From Fimbriimonadaceae bacterium (GTDB lineage: Bacteria > Armatimonadota > Fimbriimonadia > Fimbriimonadales > Fimbriimonadaceae), in contig JAHBTD010000003.1 of the NCBI GenBank assembly GCA_019638775.1, forward strand, positions 124,001 to 188,000: a stretch of 64,000 nt of DNA. The letters run 5' to 3'. Under the pieces are notes generated by a model. It did no database searches and was not told the DNA's origin. It worked only from the letters and a program-made list of their open reading frames with translations. Each line of letters starts with the position of its first letter. Within the stretch, counting starts at the first letter, position 1. The translations under genes were made by a program, and so were the position numbers. Of this stretch, positions 27,020 through 36,074 are shown piece by piece.

Positions 27020-29383
27020 TTAGTAGTGCCAGTCAACGTCGGAAGCTTGCTTTGCATGCTTCTCGATGAAGGCGCGGCGAGGTTCGACTTTCTCACCCAT
27101 CAGGTCGCTGAATAGTCGTTCGACATCCATCATAAATTGGGTGTCGTAGTTGACCTTGACCAGAGTGCGATGCTCCGGATTCATCGTGGTTTCTTCAAGC
27201 TCATCGGCGTTCATTTCGCCCAGACCCTTAAAGCGCTGAATCGTGCAGTTTCTCTTCTTGCCGAGACCTCGTACGATTTCGTCTCGCTCCTTTTCGGTCA
27301 TCGCGTAATGGCGCTCGTTATTGCCAACCTTGATCACGAACAACGGCGGCTGGGCCAAGTACAGATAGCCTTTCTCAATGATAGGGCGCATGTACCTGTA
27401 GAAGAAAGTCAGGAGAAGGGTTCGGATGTGCTCTCCGTCAACATCGGCGTCGGTCATGATGATGATCTTGTGGTAGCGCAGTTTCGAAAGGTCGAACTGC
27501 TTCTCCCTCTGATCCTTCTGCCCTTTACCGATTGTTGCGCTCTTCATCGCGGAAGTAGAGCTGCGCTTTCGGCCGTTTGCCGGTGCCTCGGCGGCTTCTT
27601 CCGATGACACAACTTCTTCGGAGACGTCGTCGCCTTCAACCGTAACGGCCTCATCGCTTTCTTCAAGGTCGTCAGCTTCTGTTGAATCTGACTCCTCTTC
27701 TTCGTCGGCGCCGACAATGATTTCGGTGTAATCATTGTTTGGCTCGGCACCGTTCGCGACCTCGCTGCGTACTTTGTCGTTTTCTTCGACGTTCGATTCG
27801 CTGAAAAGCGTCTCTTGTTCGTCTTCTTCTCCCCGGCCAAAGTCGAGGTCAATGCCAACCCCGAGCGCGGCAATGAGAGACTTAATCTCTTCGTTGTCGA
27901 GAGCTTTGTCAACACGGGCTTTCTCGACGTTGAGAATTTTTCCTCGCAGAGGGAGGATGGCTTGCGTCACACGGTCGCGCGCTCCTTTTGCTGAGCCACC
28001 CGCCGAGTCGCCCTCAACCAAGAAGATTTCACATTTCTGCGGGTCTTTGCTAACGCAGTCGGAGAGCTTTCCGGGCAGTCCAAAGCTGTCCATCGCCGAA
28101 CTTCGCTTGACCGCTTCGGCAGCCTTCTTGGCGGCTTCGCGCATACGCTGAGCAATCACGGCCTTTTCGACGATCCTGCGCGCGATGGCTGGGTTCTCTT
28201 CCATGTAGGTGTTGAGACCGTCGCCGACGAGCGAGTTCACCATGCCCTGAACTTCAGGGGTCACGAGTTTGACCTTGTCCTGTGAGTTGTACTGCGGGTT
28301 TTCGAGCCGGAGCGAAATGACGGCAGTGAGGCCGTCGCTAATATCGTCCGACGTGAAGTTGGTGTCCTTTTCTTTCAGATAGTTGCCCTTTCGAGCATAG
28401 GCGTTAATGACACGTGTGAGCGCTTGGCTGAATCCCGAAACGTGTGTTCCACCATCGGGCTGGTGGATGTTGTTCGAGAACGCAAGAACGGTCTGCGTGT
28501 AGCCGTCGTGATATTGCAGGGCGACTTCCAGTTCGGTCGTATCCTTTCGTCTCTTGAAGAAGATGACCGGGTGCAGCGAGTTCTTCGCCTCATTGACATC
28601 TTCGACGAGCTGAGGAATGCCTCGCTGATAGAAAAATTCTTCGTCGTCATCTGGGTTCTGTTCGTTCTTGAAATCGAACTTAACCTGAGGGTTGAGGTAG
28701 GCCAGCTCACGAAGTCTGTTCTTGAGGATGTGAGTGTCGTACTTCGACTCGGTGAGAACCGTATCGTCAGCCATCCAATGCTGAAGCGTTCCGGTGCCTT
28801 GAGATTTCCCGATGACCTCGACTTCCGTAACAGGACGGCCCATCTCATACCGCTGCCGATACAGTTTGCCGTTTCGCTTAACGGTGGTCTCCATCCATGC
28901 GGAGAGGGCATTTGTACAGCTCACGCCAACGCCGTGGAGCCCGCCCGATGTCTTATAGCCTCCGCCTTCGCCGAACTTTCCTCCGGCGTGTAGTACCGTC
29001 ATGACAACTTGGAGCGCAGAAACGCCCATCTTCGCATGCTTATCGACGGGGATTCCGCGACCGTTGTCTTCAACAGACATTGAGTTGTCGGCGTGGAGTT
29101 TGACTTGGATGAAGTCACAGTGTCCGGCGAGAGCTTCGTCAACAGAGTTGTCGAGAACCTCTCTAAACATCTGGTGGAGGCCTTTCTTGCCGTTGTCGCC
29201 AACGTACATCCCCGGGCGCTTTCGCACAGCTTCCAGGCCCTCAAGAACCTGGATCTGGTTGGCGTCGTAGTCGCCTTCGACGATGTAGCGTCCATCGCTA
29301 CCGAGTTCGAGGGCTTCGGTGGTAACTAAGTCGGCGGTTTCTTCTGTCGACTCAGGGGTTAGGTCTTGATCTTTGTCGGCCAT
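27020..29383 (-). CDS. gyrB: DNA gyrase subunit B with an acidic insertion in the TOPRIM domain
   Basis: 787 residues. The order is normal: GHKL ATPase (VLDNSVDEALAG, DNGRGIPVD, GGLHGVG), transducer, TOPRIM (Glu457 in EGDSAGGSAK, Asp645-Asp647-Asp649 in TDADVDG) and the GyrB C-terminal domain ending with QRFKGLGEMN. With GyrA it introduces negative supercoils. The oddity is about 117 extra residues (512-628, nucleotides 27500-27850) between EEIKSLIAALGVGI and FDLSKLRYHKIII, where most GyrB proteins have 5-10 residues. The insert is very acidic (ADEEEESDSTEADDLEESDE) and ends in a basic Ser/Lys patch. An acidic 30-residue N-terminal tail precedes the ATPase. A TATAAT lies at 29453-29458. Confidence 0.95.
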   Translation of the reverse strand: MADKDQDLTPESTEETADLVTTEALELGSDGRYIVEGDYDANQIQVLEGLEAVRKRPGMYVGDNGKKGLHQMFREVLDNSVDEALAGHCDFIQVKLHADNSMSVEDNGRGIPVDKHAKMGVSALQVVMTVLHAGGKFGEGGGYKTSGGLHGVGVSCTNALSAWMETTVKRNGKLYRQRYEMGRPVTEVEVIGKSQGTGTLQHWMADDTVLTESKYDTHILKNRLRELAYLNPQVKFDFKNEQNPDDDEEFFYQRGIPQLVEDVNEAKNSLHPVIFFKRRKDTTELEVALQYHDGYTQTVLAFSNNIHQPDGGTHVSGFSQALTRVINAYARKGNYLKEKDTNFTSDDISDGLTAVISLRLENPQYNSQDKVKLVTPEVQGMVNSLVGDGLNTYMEENPAIARRIVEKAVIAQRMREAAKKAAEAVKRSSAMDSFGLPGKLSDCVSKDPQKCEIFLVEGDSAGGSAKGARDRVTQAILPLRGKILNVEKARVDKALDNEEIKSLIAALGVGIDLDFGRGEEDEQETLFSESNVEENDKVRSEVANGAEPNNDYTEIIVGADEEEESDSTEADDLEESDEAVTVEGDDVSEEVVSSEEAAEAPANGRKRSSTSAMKSATIGKGQKDQREKQFDLSKLRYHKIIIMTDADVDGEHIRTLLLTFFYRYMRPIIEKGYLYLAQPPLFVIKVGNNERHYAMTEKERDEIVRGLGKKRNCTIQRFKGLGEMNADELEETTMNPEHRTLVKVNYDTQFMMDVERLFSDLMGEKVEPRRAFIEKHAKQASDVDWHY

Positions 29384-29698
29384 AGCGGTGACGTTAGGAG
29401 AGACGTTTCAGCGGGGCAATATGCACCTCGCTGTCAGTTCAAATGAACCTGAATTATACCTGCGCGGGCCACCAAAAATTGCACCTATGTGGGCCCTATA
29501 TTGCCAAAAACTTCGACGGCAAAAAAACTCAAAAATTGTGTGGAACTGGGGGAACACGAAACCTGATGCTCCAGTCGAACATCGTGGGGCATGTAATTCC
29601 GTCGTCACCACTAGGCCGCCCGGGTGGCGTATGGTAATGCCCCTTCACCATCTCTTTTCTGAAGGGTCTCTCTGCGTGTTGCTTTCCGAAGAAGCGCT
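29384..29698. promoter_or_regulatory. gyrB upstream region with a TATAAT -10 box
   Basis: 315 bases without a supportable gene between the gyrB start and the ilvC stop. On the minus strand a perfect TATAAT lies at 29453-29458, about 70 bases before the gyrB ATG, with only a poor -35 match. A small hairpin (TTGCC/GGCAA) lies around 29505-29525. The rest holds nothing I can name. Open frames across it are short and overlap the ends of gyrB or ilvC. Confidence 0.4.
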
Positions 29699-30694
29699 CT
29701 ATTCCGATTTCAAAAAGGGCATCCCCGCCCTCAAAACATTTCCCACATCTTCGACTGGGTGCTGGGCCTCTGCGTTCCTTAATTTTTGAAGATTTGGCTG
29801 TTTAGCGTTGCTTTCGGCCATCCAGCGCTCCGCAAAAGCTCCATTTTGGATTGCAGAAAGGGTCTCACGCATCGCCTTTCGCGATTCTTCGCTTATCACT
29901 TTTGGTCCTGCTTCGTACCCACCCCACTCGGCGGTATCACTGATCGACTCGCGCATGAACTTCAAACCGCCTTTGTAGATGAGGTCTGTAATCAGCTTGG
30001 CTTCATGCACACATTCAAAGTACGCGGCTTCAGGGGAGTAGCCAGCTTCAACGAGAGTCTCGAAGGCAGCTTTGATCAACTCCGGGATGCCTCCGCAGAG
30101 GACAGTCTGCTCTCCAAAGAGATCGGTTTCCGTTTCCTCCTTGAAGGTGGTCATCAGAACACCGCCCTTCGCGGCACCAATTCCGAGGGCGTAGCTGAGG
30201 GTGAGATCTTTGGCAAGTTTTGTGAAGTCTTGGTGGACAGCAACCATCGCGCACATCCCTGAGCCGCTGATGAACTCCTTTCTCAGCTTGTATCCTGCCC
30301 CTTTGGGTGAGACAAGCGCCACATCAACAAAGTTTGGTGGCTCAATAAGGCCGTAGAGGATATTGAAGCCGTGGGCAAAGAGGAGCAACTGGTCTGGGCG
30401 AAGATTGGGGCCAACGTGCTCTGAATAAATCTCCTTCATCGGGACATCGGGAAGCGTGAGCATGACGATGTCCGCCCACTCCACGCACTCACCCATCAAG
30501 TAGGGATCAAACCCGTCTTGCAGCGCTCGCTTCCAAGCGTCGCCCCCCGGCCTGGCTCCAACGCGAATATTGATGCCACTGTCTCGAAGGTTCAGGGCGT
30601 GCGCATGCCCTTGATTGCCGTATCCGATCACCGCGACCCGCTTTCGCTTGATCAGTTCGAACTCGATGTCGCGTTCGTAGAGGAGCTGAGCCAT
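29699..30694 (-). CDS. ilvC: Ketol-acid reductoisomerase (class I)
   Basis: 331 residues, the short class I form. It catalyses the isomerisation and reduction of acetolactate in valine, leucine and isoleucine synthesis. The Rossmann motif is GYGNQGHAHALNL; the Mg2+ ligands DLFGEQ and ECVHEAKLITDL are intact. The loop after beta-2 that chooses the cofactor reads RVGARPGGDAWKRA; the Ser usually found just before the Trp in NADPH enzymes is Ala and an Asp sits beside it, so NADH use is possible. No ilvB or ilvN is adjacent. A CATAAT box lies five bases before the ATG, compatible with a leaderless transcript. Confidence 0.95.
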   Translation of the reverse strand: MAQLLYERDIEFELIKRKRVAVIGYGNQGHAHALNLRDSGINIRVGARPGGDAWKRALQDGFDPYLMGECVEWADIVMLTLPDVPMKEIYSEHVGPNLRPDQLLLFAHGFNILYGLIEPPNFVDVALVSPKGAGYKLRKEFISGSGMCAMVAVHQDFTKLAKDLTLSYALGIGAAKGGVLMTTFKEETETDLFGEQTVLCGGIPELIKAAFETLVEAGYSPEAAYFECVHEAKLITDLIYKGGLKFMRESISDTAEWGGYEAGPKVISEESRKAMRETLSAIQNGAFAERWMAESNAKQPNLQKLRNAEAQHPVEDVGNVLRAGMPFLKSE

Positions 30695-30735
30695 GTGTGA
30701 TTATGGGTCAGGCTGGGGTTGCGACGTGTGAGGCG

Positions 30736-32100
30736 TTACCCTGGGTTGACAATCACGTTTGTTGTGTACACCTTGCCACCGATCCACGCCGACACCGTGA
30801 CAGTGCCCGCTTTTTGCGGGTAAACCATGCCGCCCTGATCAATCCAAGCGCTGCCTGTGGCTGCCCAAATTACGGCGACGTTCGGGACCATCACGCCGTT
30901 CTTATCGAAAACTTTGAAGGTCATTGGCTTGCCGACGACAAGCTTATCGGGTCCGACGACCTTTGGTTCTGTGTAGTTGCGGATGACGGGCTCTCCGAAC
31001 ACAACAATGCCGTTGGCAACTGGACGCTCCGTGCCATCACTCGGGCGGTTGAGTGTCAATCCCAACAGATTGAACGTTGTGCTTCCGCCACCGTCAAGGT
31101 TGATCGCTTCGACGCACCCCAAGCGAATCATAATCGCAGCGGCTTCGTCAAGTGTTGCGCCGTCGCTCATGGCTTGGCGTCCGTCAATCGCAACCAGCCA
31201 AAGCTCGCCCGATGCCGTTTTGCCGATCGCTGTGCGTGGATGTCTCTTCCGGGCGAATTCGGCAGTAAAGCCTTGCCTATCCCAATCCACTTTTGGACGC
31301 TTGTTCCTCACCAACTGAGGCCCGCCGCCGACTGCGTTGGTGATCTTCGTCCAATCGAATCCCTTAGCCTCAAAATTAATCGTTAATCGGTCGCCTACTT
31401 TAAAGGCATCGAGGACAGATTGCTTCGTCCCTCCAGCGCAAAGCACGACGTATCCTTCTGGAACAGCAATCTCTGCTTGGTCGCGGACCACACGCTCCAC
31501 GTCCACAATCGCAGCTTGCGAGGGCGTGAGGTTGCCAATCGCTATTTTGAGGAGGAGTTGCGTACACGGTAGTTTGGCCTTGGTCGCGGCGGCTTTGGAT
31601 GTGTACAGAATGATCTCGCCGCCAATCGTTTCGCGGTTCACGACGTCCACTTCAAAAGCTTCGCTGAAGGCACCCTTTACGGTGCACTTGAATGTCACGA
31701 AGCCCGATTCGGCGACGGTATGATTCCATCCCCAAACAGAGCGATTCTTGTATGGGCCGCTGACGAGTTGTCCGTCTTGGGACATGAATCCAATCGGTGA
31801 GTTCGTTTTCCCAAAAAAGTCTGCATTGATCCCGGCGATAGCGCCGGTTTGTCTTACCAACTGCGAAATGGTCTGCTTGCTTCCATAGAGGTCGGTAGCA
31901 AAGAGCGCGAGATTGCCGACCTCCGGCTTGGAGGTCACTTTCGAGCCGAGGCTCAGGCGTAGCCCATGAATGACCCTCGGCGTCGATTTATCGACCTCCA
32001 TGCGATAGGTCATGCCTTCGGTAATCAGCTTTTCCCAGACTTGGGCGGGGGCCGCACAAACGGCCCCGACGATCCCTATAATCCAGATTAACCGTCGCAT
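30736..32100 (-). CDS. Secreted phosphodiester-glycosidase (NAGPA/DUF2233) domain protein
   Basis: 454 residues with a signal peptide (IWIIGIVGAVCAAPAQ). The NAGPA domain covers about residues 60-375, with the family motifs AGINADFFG, HPRTAIGKT and the active-site core EAINLDGGGSTTFNLLG. Homologues uncover mannose 6-phosphate in animals; the bacterial ones (YngK-like neighbours, DUF2233) act on cell-wall or exopolysaccharide phosphodiesters. The last 75 residues form an Ig-like domain (VVGPDKLVVGKPMTFKVFDK). The start overlaps the end of the LD-carboxypeptidase gene by 13 bases, so both are probably one operon acting on the cell wall. Confidence 0.85.
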   Translation of the reverse strand: MRRLIWIIGIVGAVCAAPAQVWEKLITEGMTYRMEVDKSTPRVIHGLRLSLGSKVTSKPEVGNLALFATDLYGSKQTISQLVRQTGAIAGINADFFGKTNSPIGFMSQDGQLVSGPYKNRSVWGWNHTVAESGFVTFKCTVKGAFSEAFEVDVVNRETIGGEIILYTSKAAATKAKLPCTQLLLKIAIGNLTPSQAAIVDVERVVRDQAEIAVPEGYVVLCAGGTKQSVLDAFKVGDRLTINFEAKGFDWTKITNAVGGGPQLVRNKRPKVDWDRQGFTAEFARKRHPRTAIGKTASGELWLVAIDGRQAMSDGATLDEAAAIMIRLGCVEAINLDGGGSTTFNLLGLTLNRPSDGTERPVANGIVVFGEPVIRNYTEPKVVGPDKLVVGKPMTFKVFDKNGVMVPNVAVIWAATGSAWIDQGGMVYPQKAGTVTVSAWIGGKVYTTNVIVNPG

Positions 32101-33014
32101 AACGACTCCAAGTACGTCAGTTTGCCAGCGTCCGCATCCAGCCTCGCGCGGATTCCAAGCGGAAGGCTTAGCATTTGGGGAGCATGCCCGAATGGATAGT
32201 TGAGGATCATCGGAATACCAAGCGGGCCGAGGCGTTCCGTCAAAATGTGCCGCCAGGATTTCCCGCCGATCCCCTCGTCAATCCGCTCGTCCGTGCGTGT
32301 CATCTCGCCGATGACAAGACCAGCGACGTGCTGAATGAGCCCCGTATTAAGGAGGTGTGTCAGCATGGCGTCGATACGGTGTGGCGCTTCATCGACATCT
32401 TCAATCACCACAATCTTCCCCTTTGGATCGAACGGATAGCGTGTGCCAATGCTATCGCAAATGAGGCAGAGGCAGCCGCCGATGACTTCTCCTTCGGCAA
32501 TGCCTCCATTTACGGTTTCTCCATTCGGCGCTCCTTCCGGCAGTTGTACATCTCCCTTCAGTACGCGCTTAAGCGACTCGTAGACCCACTCTTCGCGAGG
32601 CATAAACAAAGTGATTGGCATGGGCGAATGGAGCGTGGGAAGCCCGAGTTGGTTGAGGGCTATATGGAGGGTCGTGATATCGCTGAATCCGCAGAAGAGC
32701 TTGCCGGAGGCCGCCATCCGCTCAAGGTCAAGGTAGGGCATAAGCCGAGCGCAACCATAGCCGCCCCGCGCACAAAAGACGGCTGAGACGCTTGGATCAT
32801 CGAAGGCATCCTGCATATCCTCCGCACGATGCTCGTCAGTCCCAGCGAGGTATTCGTCCACGTCCAGTGCGTGTTTGCCCAGCTCGACGCGGTATCCCTC
32901 ACTCTCAAAGAGATCAAGCGCAGGCTTGAGCTTTTCTTGGGGGAGGGGGGATGCGGGGGTGACGATTCGGATGAGATCGCCTGGTTTGAGGGGTTTCGGC
33001 TTGCGGACGGGCAT
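32088..33014 (-). CDS. LD-carboxypeptidase (peptidase S66, LdcA/MccF type)
   Basis: 308 residues. The S66 fold is shown by GDLIRIVTPASPL at the start, the nucleophile Ser in the elbow region (ARGGYGCARLMPYLD, FCGFSDITTLH), the Glu in IVVIEDVDEAPHRID and the His in NYPFGHAPQM. Enzymes of this family trim the terminal D-Ala from tetrapeptides in murein recycling (LdcA) or give microcin C immunity (MccF). No signal peptide is seen, so a cytosolic recycling role fits. It overlaps the downstream NAGPA-domain gene by 13 bases. Confidence 0.9.
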   Translation of the reverse strand: MPVRKPKPLKPGDLIRIVTPASPLPQEKLKPALDLFESEGYRVELGKHALDVDEYLAGTDEHRAEDMQDAFDDPSVSAVFCARGGYGCARLMPYLDLERMAASGKLFCGFSDITTLHIALNQLGLPTLHSPMPITLFMPREEWVYESLKRVLKGDVQLPEGAPNGETVNGGIAEGEVIGGCLCLICDSIGTRYPFDPKGKIVVIEDVDEAPHRIDAMLTHLLNTGLIQHVAGLVIGEMTRTDERIDEGIGGKSWRHILTERLGPLGIPMILNYPFGHAPQMLSLPLGIRARLDADAGKLTYLESLCDG

Positions 33015-33117
33015 GGGGATTCCTGCAGGTTATTTTACTTGGCTCAGAGCGCCATCGGTGTGCCGGTCTTAACATGCTATTGAAGGTATTCGAGGGGGCG
33101 CCAACGGACAATGACCG

Positions 33118-34911
33118 CTAACTGCCAAGCATCCGATGCAACTGTGAAAGTCGCGGATCGTCGCTGAAACGGGCGGACAACTCACGAATCGCAGTCTTTT
33201 CAATCGGGCGCCACGGGTAAGGCGGCTCTAGTGGTTTGCCTGATGCGCCAAGGACGAGGTCAGCAGCCTCAACAGCCATCCGCGTTTTCGAGAGCAGGCT
33301 CCATGCCTGTAAATAGCGGAGCATGGGTTCGTCGCGGTGCCGCCGCGCCTCATCCATCCATCGCATCGCCTCTTCATCCAACCCAGCCTCCAAAAGCAGA
33401 CAAGCCACTTCAATCATTGCCTCGGGGTGATTGGCAAGCGGCTTGATGATGGGGTTGGGCTCCTTGCCATGAGTTTGTGGTTGACGAAGGAAGCTTTCGG
33501 CGCGAAGAGCAGGTTCGAGTGGGGCGAGAAAGTGAGCCGTTGGCAGGTCCTGATCTTCCTCCTCCTCAAGGCCGTGAATTCGTTTGACGGTCGCCTTGAG
33601 CCACCAGATCAAGTGATCCTCTGCGTTGTAGCTAATCGCGTCCTCCAGCCAGACAAGAGCCTCTTCGTGGCGCTTTTGCCGCAACGCTTCAAGAGCCAAC
33701 GAAAGTCGGCATACCGACTGAAGCCCAGGAATATTCAGCCCGAGAATTGTCGATTCTGGGTTTTTATCGGTGATGCCTGCTAACACAAGGGCCTCACGAG
33801 AACCTGGGTCCGGCTTAGCGAAGGCATTGAGAGCTGCTGAGGGAGATGCAAGGCCAAGGGGTTTTGCTGAAAGCTGGTTTGGAGGGGATGAGAGATCGGC
33901 GACGAGAAGGTCGTTCTTATCGGAATCACGGATTGCAATAGCGGCAAGCAGTGGCATGCTGGCAATGTCTAAGGTCGTCGATTTTTCTGGGTAGAGATCG
34001 ACAGCAGCCTCAAAGCTCTCACCGGCTTCAGTTCCCACAAGGAGCTTTGCGCCTGCGCGGGGAGCAACCGATTGAACCGACAGCTTTCCTTCATTGAGGC
34101 AAATAGCCGCCTCAGAACTCCAAGCCTCAAGAGATGAAAGCTTTGATACTGGCTGAAGGACGACCGTCCAAGTGTCGGATTGCCTTGGGAGAAGCAGCTC
34201 GTGTTCTGCGCTTCGGTTGAGGCGAAGGCGACCCTCGATTGCTTCAACAGATTCAAAAAATGCGTCTGCATAGTGGAGCCCAAGCCCGCAGTTCAGATCT
34301 GGCGAGAACACGACGGAGGAGTTTGCCTGCGACAATGCTTGTGAACTCTCGCTTAGCCACGCGAGTAACCCCTGCTTGCAGTGCACCGGCAGCAGTTGCC
34401 GGTTTTGGACTTTTACGGAAAGGTGTAACTCTGCGCGGTCGGGTGGGAGTGTAAGTGTTGCATGCCAACTCACACCAAGGCCAGCGACAAGCTCGTGCAG
34501 GATTAAGTAAGGAGATTCATCCTCTTCGACTTGGTCGCGGATCTGGTACTCAACCGGTCCCATCGCGTTCATCCGGCCTGCCGTTCCGATGTCTACAAGG
34601 ATTCCCGCAGTTAACTCTGCACCTCTGGGCCCGCCAGAGGCTGCCGAAAGTGGCTTGGGTTGAGGGAGAATCTCGGTTTCAGTCCGCTTGTCGAAGAAGC
34701 TGAGTATGCGCCCGCCGAGGTCTGGAACAACCGTCACTCGAAGGTATGGGTTTTCAAGAGTTAGCGTCCGAAAGGACATGCCTGCTGTGCGTCCAGCCAC
34801 GCGCAGTTGGGGGTAGGGGTAGCAAAGCCCGAGGTTCTCGGGAGTGGGGTAAATCGCTTCAAGGGTGCCAGCCTCAAGCTCGATAGCATCTTCAAAGATT
34901 TCGGTCGCCAT
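33118..34911 (-). CDS. DUF5107 domain protein with C-terminal helical repeats
   Basis: 597 residues. Residues 1-330 match the DUF5107 type of galactose-mutarotase-like beta sandwich (IYPTPENLGLCYPYPQLR, VTVVPDLGGRILSFFDKRT, LTLPPDRAELHLSVKVQNR). Residues about 395-597 are helical and TPR-like (EALVWLEDAISYNAEDHLIW, DEEAMRWMDEARRHRDEPML). The domain is often fused to TPRs in carbohydrate-related loci and may bind or process sugars, but no catalytic residue is established. There is no signal peptide. It stands apart from the LD-carboxypeptidase by 103 bases and diverges from the small membrane protein at 34956. Confidence 0.75.
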   Translation of the reverse strand: MATEIFEDAIELEAGTLEAIYPTPENLGLCYPYPQLRVAGRTAGMSFRTLTLENPYLRVTVVPDLGGRILSFFDKRTETEILPQPKPLSAASGGPRGAELTAGILVDIGTAGRMNAMGPVEYQIRDQVEEDESPYLILHELVAGLGVSWHATLTLPPDRAELHLSVKVQNRQLLPVHCKQGLLAWLSESSQALSQANSSVVFSPDLNCGLGLHYADAFFESVEAIEGRLRLNRSAEHELLLPRQSDTWTVVLQPVSKLSSLEAWSSEAAICLNEGKLSVQSVAPRAGAKLLVGTEAGESFEAAVDLYPEKSTTLDIASMPLLAAIAIRDSDKNDLLVADLSSPPNQLSAKPLGLASPSAALNAFAKPDPGSREALVLAGITDKNPESTILGLNIPGLQSVCRLSLALEALRQKRHEEALVWLEDAISYNAEDHLIWWLKATVKRIHGLEEEEDQDLPTAHFLAPLEPALRAESFLRQPQTHGKEPNPIIKPLANHPEAMIEVACLLLEAGLDEEAMRWMDEARRHRDEPMLRYLQAWSLLSKTRMAVEAADLVLGASGKPLEPPYPWRPIEKTAIRELSARFSDDPRLSQLHRMLGS

Positions 34912-34955
34912 GGGCCGTTTGGAGGCTCAGAATACCCGTCTGCTACAATAGCAAT

Positions 34956-35372
34956 ATGGCAGGTCGCGGTACCTCCATTCTTTGGTTTTTTGTGAAGTGG
35001 TTGGTGATTCCGATTGGGCTGGCTGCAATCGGATATTTCTTTATTGGTTCGCGCATCGGTGCGAGCGGTGAAACGCCACGCCAGCCCGATATAGAGGACA
35101 CCGGCGCCACCACCAGCAATCCTCCAAAAGAGTCTCGACAAGCGGCTCACACCGAACCCCAAATCGAGATCGAATCTCGCCCTGTGAATCCCCGAAAGCG
35201 CACGAACAAGCTGCGCCCAAAGCCGGAGGAGCCTGAAGAAAGCACAGCGCCGAAGGACCCTGAACAGGACCCGGGCAGTGTGGGAGGAGCGGGTGATCCG
35301 CCGCCCTTAACTGATCCCGTAGAACCGCCTGCCGGTGGCGATGGTGGCGATGGCGCAGGCATCGGCGGTTAA
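34956..35372 (+). CDS. Small single-pass membrane protein with a Pro/Glu-rich tail
   Basis: 138 residues, unrecognised. One membrane segment near the N-terminus (ILWFFVKWLVIPIGLAAIGY) is followed by about 105 residues of low complexity, first Pro/Arg/Glu-rich (RPKPEEPEESTAPKDPEQDP), then Gly/Asp/Pro-rich to the end. Without a cleavage site the tail would be extracytoplasmic or periplasmic. A TACAAT box eight bases before the ATG and the lack of a ribosome site suggest a leaderless transcript. The last 66 bases overlap the 3' end of tatD in antisense. The bias could also come from chance in a Pro/Gly-rich frame, so moderate confidence. Confidence 0.5.
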   Translation: MAGRGTSILWFFVKWLVIPIGLAAIGYFFIGSRIGASGETPRQPDIEDTGATTSNPPKESRQAAHTEPQIEIESRPVNPRKRTNKLRPKPEEPEESTAPKDPEQDPGSVGGAGDPPPLTDPVEPPAGGDGGDGAGIGG

Positions 35373-36071
35373 GCCCAGGCATTCTGCCAATTTAGCGTTC
35401 ACTATAGGGAGCAGTTTAGGGCTGTTCGGCTTTCCGCGATAGGGTTCGGGCGTTAGATATGGTGAGTCCGTTTCCAGCACGATTCTATCCAGTGGGATGT
35501 GTTTCACTAACTCCCTCAGACCCTGTGAGTTCTTGTAGGTGATCGGCCCGTCCACGCCAAAGTATCCGTCGAGCTCCATCACCCGCTTCGCATCGTCGGC
35601 GTCGCCTCCAAAACAATGGAAGAGATACGAATGCGCAGGCTCCCGTTCCAGGATGCTCAGCAGATCGGGATAAGCCTCTCGACAATGGATGACGACAGGT
35701 TTCTTCTTGTCCCGGGCGAGGGCAAGCTGATCGAGTGTGCACCGCAATTGTTGCTCTGGCAGAGCGAAATCCCAATGATAGTCAAGTCCAATCTCGCCAA
35801 GGGCGACGCATTTTGGATGGTCTAAAAACTCCTCAACAAGTTTCAGCTCGGCAGGATCGTAATCGGCGGCGTAGTTAGGGTGACGTCCGGCAACGAATGT
35901 GACCCCATCGTGCGCGTCGGCTATCTCCATCGCTAACCGGCTTGAATCGGGGTCGATCCCGATGACCGTCATGAACTCAACGCCAACCTCTTTGGCCTCG
36001 CGAATCGCCTGACTGGGGTTGGGAAATGCTTTTGGGTCGTTGAGGTGGCAGTGTGTATCGAAGAGGACCAT
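35307..36071 (-). CDS. tatD: TatD family metal-dependent DNase/hydrolase
   Basis: 254 residues, an amidohydrolase-like TIM barrel with all metal ligands: DTHCHLN at the start, ALGEIGLDYHWD, VVIHCREAY, YLFHCFGG and VLETDSPYLTP. TatD enzymes are 3'-5' exonucleases or D-aminoacyl-tRNA related hydrolases. The start follows the LptA/LptC-like gene stop by three bases, making it the last gene of the envelope operon although its function is cytosolic. Its last 22 codons overlap the small membrane protein gene on the other strand. Confidence 0.92.
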   Translation of the reverse strand: MVLFDTHCHLNDPKAFPNPSQAIREAKEVGVEFMTVIGIDPDSSRLAMEIADAHDGVTFVAGRHPNYAADYDPAELKLVEEFLDHPKCVALGEIGLDYHWDFALPEQQLRCTLDQLALARDKKKPVVIHCREAYPDLLSILEREPAHSYLFHCFGGDADDAKRVMELDGYFGVDGPITYKNSQGLRELVKHIPLDRIVLETDSPYLTPEPYRGKPNSPKLLPIVNAKLAECLGLTADACAIATIATGRRFYGIS

Positions 36072-36074
36072 CGG

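Noticed and set aside
29373-29789. Plus-strand 138-codon frame across the gyrB-ilvC gap
   Set aside because: Overlaps both flanking genes, no motif, and composition unlike coding sequence.
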